DNA of 64,000 nt, from NCBI RefSeq assembly GCF_018310535.1, contig NZ_CP074102.1, forward strand, positions 3,658,001 through 3,722,000, given 5' to 3'. Shown here piece by piece: positions 44,585 through 53,500 of this stretch; position 1 is the first letter of the stretch; every line of letters starts with the position of its first letter. A program made the translations under genes and the position numbers. This DNA comes from Streptomyces mirabilis. Its GTDB lineage: Bacteria; Actinomycetota; Actinomycetes; Streptomycetales; Streptomycetaceae. The notes under the pieces are model-generated. The model was not told where the DNA came from, did no database searches, and worked only from the letters and a program-made list of their open reading frames with translations.

Positions 44585-44890
44585 ATGGCGAAGAAGAGCA
44601 AGATCGCGAAGAACGAGCGACGCCGGGAGGTCGTCGCCCGGTACGCGGCGCGGCGGGCCGAGCTGAAGGAGATCCTCCGCCGGCCGTCCTCGACCGAGGC
44701 CGAACGGGCCGCCGCGCGGGAGGAACTGCGCCGCCAGCCGCGCGACGCGAGCGCCACCCGCGTCCGCAACCGCGACAGCGTGGACGGCCGCCCCCGCGGC
44801 TACCTGCGCACCTTCGGGCTGTCCCGGGTGAATCTGCGGGAGCAGGCGCATGCGGGATTCCTGCCGGGTGTTCGCAAGTCATCCTGGTAG
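44585..44890 (+). CDS. rpsN: 30S ribosomal protein S14, zinc-independent type
   Basis: A 101-residue long-form S14: [40 protein letters not shown] and [13 protein letters not shown]. It lacks the CxxC...CxxC zinc motif of short S14, as expected of the C- paralogue. Second gene of the rightward zinc-starvation transcript. Confidence 0.95.
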   Translation: MAKKSKIAKNERRREVVARYAARRAELKEILRRPSSTEAERAAAREELRRQPRDASATRVRNRDSVDGRPRGYLRTFGLSRVNLREQAHAGFLPGVRKSSW

Positions 44891-44942
44891 CGCGTCGCGC
44901 CCGACGGCGCCGGCGAGGCACTCCCGATGCCTCGCCAACTCC

Positions 44943-45014
44943 CTCGGAACAGTGACTCGACGCCCGCTCGGAACCATGACCCGACGCCCCCTCGGAACCA
45001 TGACCCGACGACTC
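44943..45014 (+). repeat. Three 24-bp tandem repeats downstream of rpsN
   Basis: Units of 24 bp begin CTCGGAACCATGACCCGACG (the first copy is diverged: CTCGGAACAGTGACTCGACG). They occupy the gap between rpsN and the lipoprotein gene. I see no gene or hairpin there. Confidence 0.82.
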
Positions 45015-45131
45015 CCTCAGAAGATTCGTAAGTTCTCCCGATGTCACGCTCAGGGTGTTCGCGAGTGCGGCTGATAGCTTGCTGCGGTCGTTCCGGCGAC
45101 CCCAGCGACACCATCACCCTTGGGGGCTTCA

Positions 45132-45656
45132 GTGACATCGGCGACTTCGGCGACCCTTCCGCGTCGGCGGACCCGGGGCGTGGCCATGGCCTTGGCCGCG
45201 GGTCTGGCGGGCACGCTCGCGCTGACCGGGTGCAGCAGCGACTCGGGGTCCGGCTCCGGGAACGGGTCCGCCAGTCCCAGCGCGTCCCCCTCGGGGACGG
45301 CCGGCACGGGCAGCGGCTCGGGCACTCCGTCGACCGCCACCAGCAAGCTGGAGGGCAGCTGGGTGGCCACGACCGGCGGCAAGGCCGTGGCGCTGGTGAT
45401 CACCGGCAAGCAGGCCGGGCTCTTCACGACGGGCGGCACCGTGTGCACCGGGACCGCCGGTGACGAGGCGGGCATGCAGATGATCCACCTCAAGTGCACG
45501 GACGGGAACAAGGACCGCGCGACGGGCATGGTCGACTCCGTGAACAGCACGACACTGAAGGTCACCTGGTCGGGGAAGCTCGGCAAGGAGTCGTACACGA
45601 AGGCCGAGGGTGGTCAGCTCCCGTCGGGACTGCCGACGGCGAGCCTGGGCTCCTGA
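45132..45656 (+). CDS. Putative lipoprotein of unknown function
   Basis: About 174 residues. A basic N-terminus (PRRRTRG) and hydrophobic stretch end in a lipobox LTGC, so the protein should be lipid-anchored outside the membrane. A Gly/Ser-rich linker follows, then a ~100-residue domain (KLEGSWVATTGGKAVALVIT onwards) with two Cys residues that could pair. The domain looks like a small beta-sandwich or calycin-like fold, but no family is recognised. GTG at 45132 is one of several possible starts. Confidence 0.7.
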   Translation: MTSATSATLPRRRTRGVAMALAAGLAGTLALTGCSSDSGSGSGNGSASPSASPSGTAGTGSGSGTPSTATSKLEGSWVATTGGKAVALVITGKQAGLFTTGGTVCTGTAGDEAGMQMIHLKCTDGNKDRATGMVDSVNSTTLKVTWSGKLGKESYTKAEGGQLPSGLPTASLGS

Positions 45657-45714
45657 CCGGCCCGACCCCTGCCTGACCTGCTCCGACCCGACCCGACCTG
45701 CTCCTGGCAGCGGA

Positions 45715-45739
45715 CCGCGGAATCCCTGGGACTCCGCGG
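45715..45739 (+). terminator. Hairpin after the lipoprotein gene
   Basis: Outer stem CCGCGGA/TCCGCGG and inner stem TCCC/GGGA, each separated by single mismatched bases, 58 nt after the stop. Confidence 0.6.
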
Positions 45740-45906
45740 CCCGTTCGCGTGTCCGTCGCTCATTCCGTCGACGTAGGGCGGCCTTTCGGGCCGCATTCGG
45801 AACATATGCGGCACGGGAGAGGTGCGCGACAGGGGGGCCGCGCAACGCGTGCCCACCGGTCTGCGTGATGATCCATGAGCACCTTCACGAACCCAGGGGG
45901 AAACCC

Positions 45907-46458
45907 ATGCGCGCCCTTCCGATCGCCGTCGTCGCCGCCGCGGCGGCACTCACCTTGACCGCCTGCGACAGCGGCGGCAGCAGCAGCGACAGTGCCGGCG
46001 GCAAGAAGGCCTCGCCCGCCTCCTCCGCCGCCGCCTCCACTGCCTGCAAGATCGACCAGATCGGCATCCAGGTCGGCCCCGCCAACGCCGCCCCGGCCGC
46101 CGGTGACACCGGCAACGTGCCCGTCACCCTCACCAACAAGGGCGCCGAGTGCACCCTCCAGGGCTTCCCCACCGTCAAGGTGCAGGACGGGGGCACGAGT
46201 ACGGACGTGCCCGAGGAGAAGTCCGCGACTCCGCCGAAGCAGACGCTGGCGGCGAGCGGCACCGCCTCCTTCACGATCACCTACGTACGGGGCACGGCGG
46301 GCGACGGGAAGAGCCTCGCCGCGACCACGCTGAAGATCGGTCTGCCCGGTGCCGCCACCACCCAGAGCTTCAAGTGGTCGTACGGCCCCCTCGCGGGCAA
46401 GACCGGCCCGACCGACCCGAACGCCTCCGTGAGCTCGTTCCAGCCCGCGGGCGACTGA
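45907..46458 (+). CDS. DUF4232 lipoprotein
   Basis: A 183-residue secreted lipoprotein: signal peptide with lipobox LTAC (residues ~16-19), Ser/Ala/Lys linker, and a DUF4232 domain with VPVTLTNKGAECTLQGFPTV and SFTITYVRGT. Two Cys residues in the domain probably form a disulfide. The function of DUF4232 is unknown; it is common and multi-copy in Streptomyces. GGGGGA precedes ATG 45907. Confidence 0.88.
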   Translation: MRALPIAVVAAAAALTLTACDSGGSSSDSAGGKKASPASSAAASTACKIDQIGIQVGPANAAPAAGDTGNVPVTLTNKGAECTLQGFPTVKVQDGGTSTDVPEEKSATPPKQTLAASGTASFTITYVRGTAGDGKSLAATTLKIGLPGAATTQSFKWSYGPLAGKTGPTDPNASVSSFQPAGD

Positions 46459-46462
46459 GCAC

Positions 46463-46482
46463 CTCCCGGCGCAAGCCGGGAG
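46463..46482 (+). terminator. Hairpin after the DUF4232 gene
   Basis: An 8-bp stem CTCCCGGC/GCCGGGAG with a GCAA tetraloop, 5 nt after the stop codon. Confidence 0.65.
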
Positions 46483-46540
46483 ACGCCCGGCCGTGCAGCG
46501 GAAGCCGGAAGGCGCACAGCCGACCGGCCGAAGCCGGGCG

Positions 46541-47689
46541 TCAGCGAAGCGGCGGGCGTGCCCTGACCTGGGCGCGGTCCGCCGCCGCGGCCCCTTCCTG
46601 CCACCCGGCCGCGTCGTTGACCCCGCGCAGGCGGGTGGTGACGGTGTCCGGGAACATCCGCTCCATGTGGTCGTTGACCGCCACGTCACGAGCCGCCAGC
46701 ACGGGCAGCAGCTCCCCCGCCGGGGCCGCCGACGCGACCTCTCCCTCGGCCCCGTCGGCGGCGGTCGCCAGCCGGTCGCCGATCCGGTGCGCGTACGCGG
46801 CCAGGAACGACTGCCGGAAGCTCTTCGTACGCTTCCTTCCCCCGGCCCGCTGGGCCGCCTCCGCCTTCGTCATCGCGGCCGTGGCCTGCACGAGCAGCGA
46901 GGTGTAGAGGAGTTCGACGGCCTCCAGGTCGGGTTCGAAGCCGACGACGGTCGAGAATCCGAGCGACTCGTTCCACACGGCGCGACAGCGGTTCGTGTCC
47001 GCCACCGCGTCCAGCAGTACCGCCTTGGCCGTCTCGTACGGCGGCTCGACACCGATGCGGCAGGCGCCGGGCGCGTCCTTGGCGTGCGTACGGGCCGCGA
47101 GCAGCGCCTCGTCGATGCTGTGCCGGGCCATCAGCTCCTGTGCCTTGGCGCTCAGCGCCTCAGCCTCCTCCGGGAATCCGGTCGCCTCGGCCTTGGCGAG
47201 CAGCGCGCGGATACGGGTGAGCATGCGGGAGTCCTGCGGTGCGGCCGGGTGCCGTGTCGTGCCGTGCGACCCCTGCGCGTCGAGGGGCTCGAGGGTGGGG
47301 AGGCGGAGCAGCAGCCGGTACAGCTCCAGCGCGGCGGTCGCGAGCGAGAAGCGGTCGGTGCGCGGGGCGCGGGCGTCGAGCTCTTCGAGTTGCGCCGCCC
47401 AGCGCGGGCCCCGGGGCCGCCGGTCCCGGCCGGCCTCCGCGCGCACCAGCTCCGACACCAGCTGCAGGTGTACGTCGTCCAGTTCGCGCCGCACGATCCG
47501 TACGACGTCGGCGGGCTGCCAGCCGCGACGCCAGGCTGCGGCGACGAACTCCTCGCCCCGGCGGGCGAGTTCGGCGTCGGAGGCGGGGTCGGCGGCGAGC
47601 AGCGAGGCGCCCGCGTCGAGGGCCGCGTCGCTGTCGGCGTAGAGCGCGGCCTCGAAGGCGCGCTCCACGGTGCTGGGCGTACTGCTCAT
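46541..47689 (-). CDS. DUF2786 protein
   Basis: A 382-residue cytosolic protein. The DUF2786 segment (MLTRIRALLAKAEATGFPEE, then AEALSAKAQELMARHSIDEA) lies near 155-195. The preceding region is helical. The C-terminal ~170 residues include KRTKSFRQSFLAAYAHRIGDR. DUF2786 occurs in bacteria and phages with no known function. Convergent with the DUF4232 gene and divergent from the Clp-N/HTH gene; the 126-bp gap contains that gene's operators, so both could respond to the same regulator. Confidence 0.83.
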   Translation of the reverse strand: MSSTPSTVERAFEAALYADSDAALDAGASLLAADPASDAELARRGEEFVAAAWRRGWQPADVVRIVRRELDDVHLQLVSELVRAEAGRDRRPRGPRWAAQLEELDARAPRTDRFSLATAALELYRLLLRLPTLEPLDAQGSHGTTRHPAAPQDSRMLTRIRALLAKAEATGFPEEAEALSAKAQELMARHSIDEALLAARTHAKDAPGACRIGVEPPYETAKAVLLDAVADTNRCRAVWNESLGFSTVVGFEPDLEAVELLYTSLLVQATAAMTKAEAAQRAGGRKRTKSFRQSFLAAYAHRIGDRLATAADGAEGEVASAAPAGELLPVLAARDVAVNDHMERMFPDTVTTRLRGVNDAAGWQEGAAAADRAQVRARPPLR

Positions 47690-47762
47690 GCGTCGATCGT
47701 GTCACGACCGCCGAACCGGACCGTCCACACCCTGTGGACAGGGAAACGTGGACGGGAAGGCG

Positions 47763-47791
47763 GAGGGTGTCAACTCCGGGTTGACACCCTC
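47763..47791. promoter_or_regulatory. Operator 1: 12-bp inverted repeat
   Basis: Arms GAGGGTGTCAAC and GTTGACACCCTC are perfect with a 5-bp centre. It overlaps the -35 box TTGACA (47781-47786) of the next gene. It shares the TGTCAAC/GTTGACA halves with operator 2. Confidence 0.8.
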
Positions 47792-47809
47792 CACCTGTCA
47801 ACCTAAGGT
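47781..47809 (+). promoter_or_regulatory. Near-consensus promoter with leaderless start
   Basis: TTGACA (47781-47786), a 17-bp spacer and TAAGGT (47804-47809). The predicted start is at or next to the ATG at 47816. Both hexamers lie within the two operators. Confidence 0.78.
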
Positions 47810-47814
47810 TGACA
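47796..47814. promoter_or_regulatory. Operator 2: 9-bp palindrome
   Basis: TGTCAACCTAAGGTTGACA: arms TGTCAACCT and AGGTTGACA around one base. It covers the -10 box and ends 1 nt before the ATG. Centres of operators 1 and 2 are 28 bp apart. Confidence 0.8.
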
Positions 47815-47815
47815 C

Positions 47816-48598
47816 ATGACGACGAACCCACCTGTCAAGGCATCCGTACGTCTCGACGACCTCATCGAGGCCATCAAGAAGGCCCACACCGACGCGCTCG
47901 AACAGCTCCAGGACGCGGTGATCGCGGCGGACCACCTCGGCGACGTGGCCGACCACCTGATCGGCCACTTCGTGGACCAGGCCCGGCGTTCGGGCGCGTC
48001 CTGGACGGACATCGGCAAGAGCATGGGGGTCACCCGGCAGGCGGCGCAGAAGCGCTTCGTCCCCAAGGCCGAGTCGGACCTCGACCCCAGCCAGGGCTTC
48101 GGCCGCTACACACCCCGCGCCCGGAACGCGGTCATGGCCGCGCACAACGAGGCGAAGGCCGCGGGCAACGCGGAGGGACTCACCGAGCACCTCGTCCTCG
48201 GCCTCCTCTCCGAGCCCGAGGGGCTCGCCGCGAAGGCGATCACCGCGCAGGGCGTGACCCTGGACGCCGTCCGCGAGGCCGCGACCGCGGCGCTTCCGCC
48301 TGCGGCCGACGAGGTCCCGGAGCTCATCCCGTACGGCCCCGCCGCGAAGAAGGCCCTGGAACTCACCTTCCGCGAGGCCCTCCGCCTCGGCCACAACTAC
48401 ATCGGCACCGAACACATCCTCCTGGCCCTCCTGGAGTACGAGAACGGCAACGGCGTCCTCAGTGGCCTCGGCATCGACAAGACAGCGGCGGAGGACTACC
48501 TCGCGCGCGTGCTGGAGCTCATCACGGTGGCGGGACAGCAGAAGGACCAGCCGGATCAGAAGGACGAGCCGGATCAGAAGGACCAGAAGGACCAGTAG
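47816..48598 (+). CDS. Clp N-terminal domain protein with HTH, probable autoregulator
   Basis: A 260-residue protein. Residues ~10-85 are helical and contain an HTH-like segment SWTDIGKSMGVTRQAAQKRF (62-81). Two Clp-N repeats follow (about 92-240: RYTPRARNAVMAAHNEAKAA, TEHLVLGLLSEP, and LGHNYIGTEHILLALLEYE). No AAA+ domain is present, so it is not a chaperone ATPase. The tail is an Asp/Gln/Lys repeat (PDQKD units). Combining a DNA-binding motif with the Clp-N substrate-recognition fold suggests a stress or protein-damage sensor. The operators at its own start suggest autoregulation. Confidence 0.82.
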   Translation: MTTNPPVKASVRLDDLIEAIKKAHTDALEQLQDAVIAADHLGDVADHLIGHFVDQARRSGASWTDIGKSMGVTRQAAQKRFVPKAESDLDPSQGFGRYTPRARNAVMAAHNEAKAAGNAEGLTEHLVLGLLSEPEGLAAKAITAQGVTLDAVREAATAALPPAADEVPELIPYGPAAKKALELTFREALRLGHNYIGTEHILLALLEYENGNGVLSGLGIDKTAAEDYLARVLELITVAGQQKDQPDQKDEPDQKDQKDQ

Positions 48599-48647
48599 GA
48601 CGCCGCGTCCGCGGCCGTTGTCAGACCCCCCTGCGAGACTCGGAACC

Positions 48648-50339
48648 ATGAGCGACCGGTGGGCTCTCGGGCCGGCCGAGGACGGTGGTGCGGAGGTCGC
48701 CCCCCTCGGCCCCGACGGGCTGCCCGCGGGACCGGTGCACAGGGAGGCGGACCTGGTCGAGGCCGTGCGGGGGCGACCCGACGTGGTCCGGTGGGTCTGG
48801 CGGTCCACGACCGAGGTCTATCCGCGTCTGCTCGCCGCGGGGGTGCGAGTGGAGCGGTGTTACGACATCGAGGCCGCCGAGACGCTGCTGCTCGGCCACG
48901 AGGGCCGGCTCGGCGAACCCCGGTCGGCGGCCGCCGCGCTGGCAAGGCTGCGCGGCGGCCCCGTGCCGCCGGATCCCCCGCAGCGCTCCGCCGAGCCCGG
49001 CTCGCAGTCGTCCCTCTTCGAGCCGCGCCCGGTCCATGCACCGCTGGAAGACCTCCTGGCGGTGTACGCCGATCAGCGCCGCCGGCACGACACGACCGCG
49101 CACCCGGAGCGCATGCACCTGCTGACGACGGCCGAGTCCGCGGGCATGCTGGTGGCGGCCGAGATGAACCGCACCGGGCTGCCGTGGCGCGCGGACGTCC
49201 ACCGCGAGGTGCTGCACGAACTGCTCGGCGAGCGGTACGTGGGCGGCGGCGAGCCCAGACGCCTCGCCGAGCTCACGGACGAGGTGTCGGCCGCCTTCGG
49301 CAGACGCGTCCGCCCCGACCTGCCCGCCGACGTCATCAAGGCCTTCGCCCAGGCCGGGATCAAGATCAAGTCCACCCGGCGGTGGGAGATCGAGACCATC
49401 GGGCATCCTGCCGTGAAGCCGCTGCTCGAGTACAAGAAGCTGTACCGGATCTGGGTGGCGCACGGCTGGTCCTGGCTCCAGGACTGGGTGCGCGACGGAC
49501 GCTTCCGGCCCGAGTACCTGCCCGGCGGGACCGTCACCGGCCGCTGGGTGACCAACGGCGGAGGCGCCCTGCAGATCCCCAAGGTGATCCGGCGTGCCGT
49601 CGTCGCCGACCCGGGCTGGCGGCTCGTGGTGGCCGACGCCGACCAGATGGAGCCGCGGGTGCTGGCCGCGATCTCGCGCGACCCCGGCCTGATGGAAGTC
49701 GCGGGCCGGGAGAGCGACCTGTACCAGTCGGTGTCGGACCGGGCGTTCGCCGGCGACCGGGCACAGGCCAAACTCGCCGTGCTCGGCGCGGTGTACGGGC
49801 AGACGTCCGGCGACGGCCTGAAGAACCTGGCCGCGCTGAGAAGACGCTTCCCCCGGGCCGTCGCCTACGTGGACGACGCGGCGCAGGCCGGCGAGGAGGG
49901 CCGACTCGTACGGACGTGGCTGGGGCGGACAAGTCCCCCGGCGGCCGGCGCGTCCGACGCCGCGTCGGAGGAGGCGGGCCTCCCCCAGGACGAACCCGCC
50001 GAGGCCCTCGGAGACCAGGGCTGGGTTCCGGGCTACGCCTCCTCCAACTCCCGCGCCCGCGGCCGCTTCGCACGCAACTTCGTCGTCCAGGGCAGCGCCG
50101 CCGACTGGGCACTGCTGCTGCTCGCCGCCCTGCGGCGCACCTGCGCGGACCTCGCCGCCGAACTGGTCTTCTTCCAGCACGACGAGGTGATCGTGCACTG
50201 TCCGGCCGAGGAGGCGGACGCGGTCGTGGCCGCGATCCGGGAGGCCGCGGAGCTGGCGGGACGGCTGACGTTCGGCGAGACCCCGGTCCGCTTCCCGTTC
50301 ACGACGGCGGTGGTGGAGTGCTACGCGGACGCGAAGTGA
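48648..50339 (+). CDS. Family A DNA polymerase-like protein (bifunctional 3'-5' exonuclease/DNA polymerase annotation)
   Basis: A 563-residue protein, shorter than Pol I. Polymerase motifs: GRWVTNGGGALQIPK and motif A VVADADQMEPRVLA, fingers-like YGQTSGDG, RFARNFVVQGSAADW, and motif C FFQHDEVIVHCP. The N-terminal ~180 residues occupy the exonuclease position but obvious DxE exonuclease residues are not clear, so proofreading is doubtful. An Ala/Ser/Pro-rich insertion lies near 428-450. It is a widespread extra polymerase in Streptomyces; its role in repair is inferred. ATG at 48648. Confidence 0.85.
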   Translation: MSDRWALGPAEDGGAEVAPLGPDGLPAGPVHREADLVEAVRGRPDVVRWVWRSTTEVYPRLLAAGVRVERCYDIEAAETLLLGHEGRLGEPRSAAAALARLRGGPVPPDPPQRSAEPGSQSSLFEPRPVHAPLEDLLAVYADQRRRHDTTAHPERMHLLTTAESAGMLVAAEMNRTGLPWRADVHREVLHELLGERYVGGGEPRRLAELTDEVSAAFGRRVRPDLPADVIKAFAQAGIKIKSTRRWEIETIGHPAVKPLLEYKKLYRIWVAHGWSWLQDWVRDGRFRPEYLPGGTVTGRWVTNGGGALQIPKVIRRAVVADPGWRLVVADADQMEPRVLAAISRDPGLMEVAGRESDLYQSVSDRAFAGDRAQAKLAVLGAVYGQTSGDGLKNLAALRRRFPRAVAYVDDAAQAGEEGRLVRTWLGRTSPPAAGASDAASEEAGLPQDEPAEALGDQGWVPGYASSNSRARGRFARNFVVQGSAADWALLLLAALRRTCADLAAELVFFQHDEVIVHCPAEEADAVVAAIREAAELAGRLTFGETPVRFPFTTAVVECYADAK

Positions 50340-50358
50340 CCAGGACGGTGGCCCGCTC

Positions 50359-50495
50359 CTCGGCCAGGCGACCCAACTCCTGCGCCAGGTGACCTCCTCG
50401 GCCAGGCGACCCAACTCCTGCGACAGGTGACCTCCTCGGCCAGGCGACCCAACTCCTGCGACAGGTGACCTCCTCGGCCGGGCGACCGGCTCCTC
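50359..50495 (+). repeat. 38-bp tandem repeats, about 3.6 copies
   Basis: Units at 50359-50396, 50397-50434 and 50435-50472 begin CTCGGCCAGGCGACCCAACT and end CAGGTGACCTC; a partial diverged fourth follows. They fill the gap between the polymerase gene and the convergent AfsR-like gene. No hairpin terminator is visible there. Confidence 0.92.
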
Positions 50496-50503
50496 CGGCC
50501 GCC

Positions 50504-53500
50504 CTACTCCTCCTCCAGGAGTTCCTTCAGCGCTCCCACCACCGAGCTGTCCGTCCCGTCCAGCGCCGCGAGCGCCGACTTCCACAGCTCGTACGCCCCT
50601 CCGGCATCCCCCTGCGCGTGCAGCAGCAGCCCCAGCTGATGCCGGGCGAGCCCGCCGGTGTACCGGTCGGCGCGCTGGTCGGCGCGGCACAGCAGCAGAT
50701 CGCACTCGCGCGCGGCCCGCTCGACATGCCCCACCCCGCGCAGCGCGCGCACCAGCCCGAGCCGCGTCTGCGACTCCCCGTGCCAGTCGCCGTGACCGCC
50801 GAGGATGCGCAGGCTCTCCTCGAAGTGCGGTACGGCGGCGGCCGGTTCGCCGAGCGTCAGGTGGGCATAGCCGATGTTGCAGTGCGCGGAGTGCCGGATG
50901 ATCACGTCGTCCATCGCGTCGCCGATCGCCAGGCTGCGCTTGTGGTGCTCGATGGCGGCACGGGCGTCCGTGTGCTCGTACAGATTGCCGAGATGGCTGT
51001 AGGTGATGGCCTCGGTGTGCGGGTCGCCCAGCTCCCGGGAGAGTTCGAGGCTCTGCAGCAGCGCCTCGCTGGACTCGGCGTGGCGGCCCAGCCCCTCGAG
51101 GAGCATGCCGCGGTTGTTCAGACCGCGCCGGATCCACGACAGCACCCCGAGCCGCCGCCAGATCGCCAGCGCCTCGTCGTTCAACGTGAGCGCCTCGCCC
51201 GCGCGGCCGGTCATGAAGTGCAGCCCCGCGAGGTCGCCGAGCGCGTACGCCTGCGCGGCCTCGTCCCCGAGCCGCCGGGCCGCGCCCAGCGCGGCCCGCA
51301 GGAGCACCTCCGACTCCGGGACCCGGCCGCTGCGCTGGAGGTAGGGGTTGAGCAGCCGCACCAGCACGGGAACGTACGCGGATGTGTCCGCGTACCGCTC
51401 CACCAGCGCCACCACGTTCTCCAGTTCCAGGTCGCCCCAGGCGAAGGCGTCCCTGGCGGTGCAGAACGGCGGCGTGGCCGCGGCGTCCACCGTGTGCGCG
51501 GCCGGCTGCGCGACGGTCGGCCGGCTGCGGTCCTCGCGGTCGAGGCCCGGCTCGACGATCGCTTCGAGGGAGCGGGCGGCGACACCGGCGTACCAGCGCA
51601 ACGCCCGCTCGGACACGCAGATGCCCGCGCCCCCGTCTCCGGGTTCCCCTTCCGTCGCGCCCGCGATCTCCCGGGCGAAGTCGCGGACGAGGTCGTGGGG
51701 TGCATAGCGGCCGTACGCCGTCTCCTCCAGGAGCGCGACGTCGACGAGGCGGTCGAGGGCGGCCTCGGCACGGAACTCGGCGATGCCGGAGAGCCGGGCG
51801 AGCAGGGGCGCCCCGTACACGGGGAGGTCGAGTGCGCCGATGCCGCTCAGCACGAGCGCCGCGTCCTGGTCGGCCTCCCGCTCCGAGGCACGCAGCGCGT
51901 CGAGCGCGACGGCCAGGGATCTGCGGACGCTCAGGTCGTCGTACTCCAGATGATGCAACCGTCCTTCGGTGGCGGTCAGTTGACCGGCGAGGACGTCCGG
52001 GGTGAGCGCGCGGCGCGCGGCGAGACGGGCCGCGACCACGCGCAGGGCGAGCGGGAGCCGGCCGGTGAGTTCGACGAGGGGGTGCGCGCCGTCGAGGCCG
52101 TCCACCCGTCCGGACACCGCGCGCAGCAGCGCCGCGCTGTCCTCGACCGAGAGCGGCGCGAGCGGGAAGCGCCGCACGCCGTCCAGCGCGGTGAGCGGCG
52201 AACGGCTCGTCACGATCACCGCGCACCCCGCGCCCGCGGGCAGCAGCGGACGTACCTGCGCGGCGTGCGCGGCGTCGTCGAGCACCATCAGGGTGCGCGT
52301 CGGAGCCAGCATCGAGCGGAGCAACGCGGCGGCGGCGTCCGGGTGTTCGGGGATACGGCGCGGCTCGGCACCGAGGTCGCGCAGCAGCGCGGCGAGCGCC
52401 TGGCCGGGGGTGAGGGGGGTCATTCCGGGCGTGGCCCCGTGCAGGTTGACGTACAGCTGGCCGTCGGGGAAACGTTCCCGCAGGCCGTGTGCCACATGCA
52501 GCGCCAGGGCGCTCTTACCGACTCCGGCCATCCCGCTGATGACGGCGACGGCCGGAGCGGGAGGCCTGGGATGCCGGGCCGTGTCGAGGGCCACGTTCAG
52601 TTCCCGGCGTACATCGGTGCGGCCGGTGAAGTGTCCGGGCGGGGGCGGGAGTTGGGCGGGCCGGGGCGGGGCCGGGGCGGCCCGCTCCGTACGGTCTCCG
52701 TCCTCGCCCGCGTTCCCGTTCCGGTCGCGCGCGGACTCGTCGCTCTCCCCCGCCCGCTCACGCAGGATCTCCAGATGCGCCGCGCGCACCGCGGGCCCGG
52801 GCTCGACACCGAGTTCCTCGACGAGGCGGGTCCGTAGATCGCGGTGGACGGCCAGGGCCTCGGCCTGACGTCCGGTGCGGTGCAGTACGAGCATCAGCAG
52901 CCGGTGGAAGGCCTCGCGCAGGGGGTACTCGGCGACAAGTGCGGACAACTCAGGTGCGAGGGCGGCGAGTCGGGTGGTGCCGGGGGCGCTGGAGGTGTTG
53001 GAGGTGTTGGGGGCACCGGTGGCTTCCGTTGCCTTTGCGTCGACGGAGACCCCGGCGTCCCCGATGTCCCCGAAGACCCAGCCGACCCCGGCACCCTCGG
53101 CTCGCCCGACACCACCGGTACCCTCGCCCGCACCGCCGGTACCGGCACCCCCGGTACCCGGCCCCGCAAGCCGCAGCTCGGCCTCGTACCGCCACTCCAG
53201 GACGAGCAGTCGCGCCTCCTCCAGACGCTGGACGAGCGCGTGTCCGCCGAGTTCGGGCGGGACCCCGCCGAGCGGTGTGCCGCGCCACAGCGCGAGCGCC
53301 GCCAGGGCCTCGCGCAGCGCCCGCTCCCAGTCGCGCCCGGCGTACGCGGCGCGAGCGGCCGTGACGTGGGACTCGAAGACGCGCACGTCCAACTCGCCCT
53401 CGCCGACCCGCAGCAGATATCCGGGCGGCATGGCCCGCAGCCGCTCCGGATCGTCGAGGAGCCGCCGCAGCCGGGTGACGTGGTTCTGCAACGAGGCCTG

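Noticed and set aside
44800..45138. Small minus-strand frame with GSWFRGGV-like 8-residue repeats
   Set aside because: The repeats only mirror the 24-bp DNA repeats at 44943-45014, there is no ribosome site, and the frame overlaps rpsN.
50359..50495. Tandem repeats as a CRISPR array
   Set aside because: The 38-bp units are contiguous with no unique spacers, and no cas genes are present.
48621..52226. 1201-codon open frame on the minus strand over the polymerase and AfsR-like genes
   Set aside because: It runs antisense to a clear polymerase and out of frame with the AfsR-like gene; its protein has no recognisable domain.
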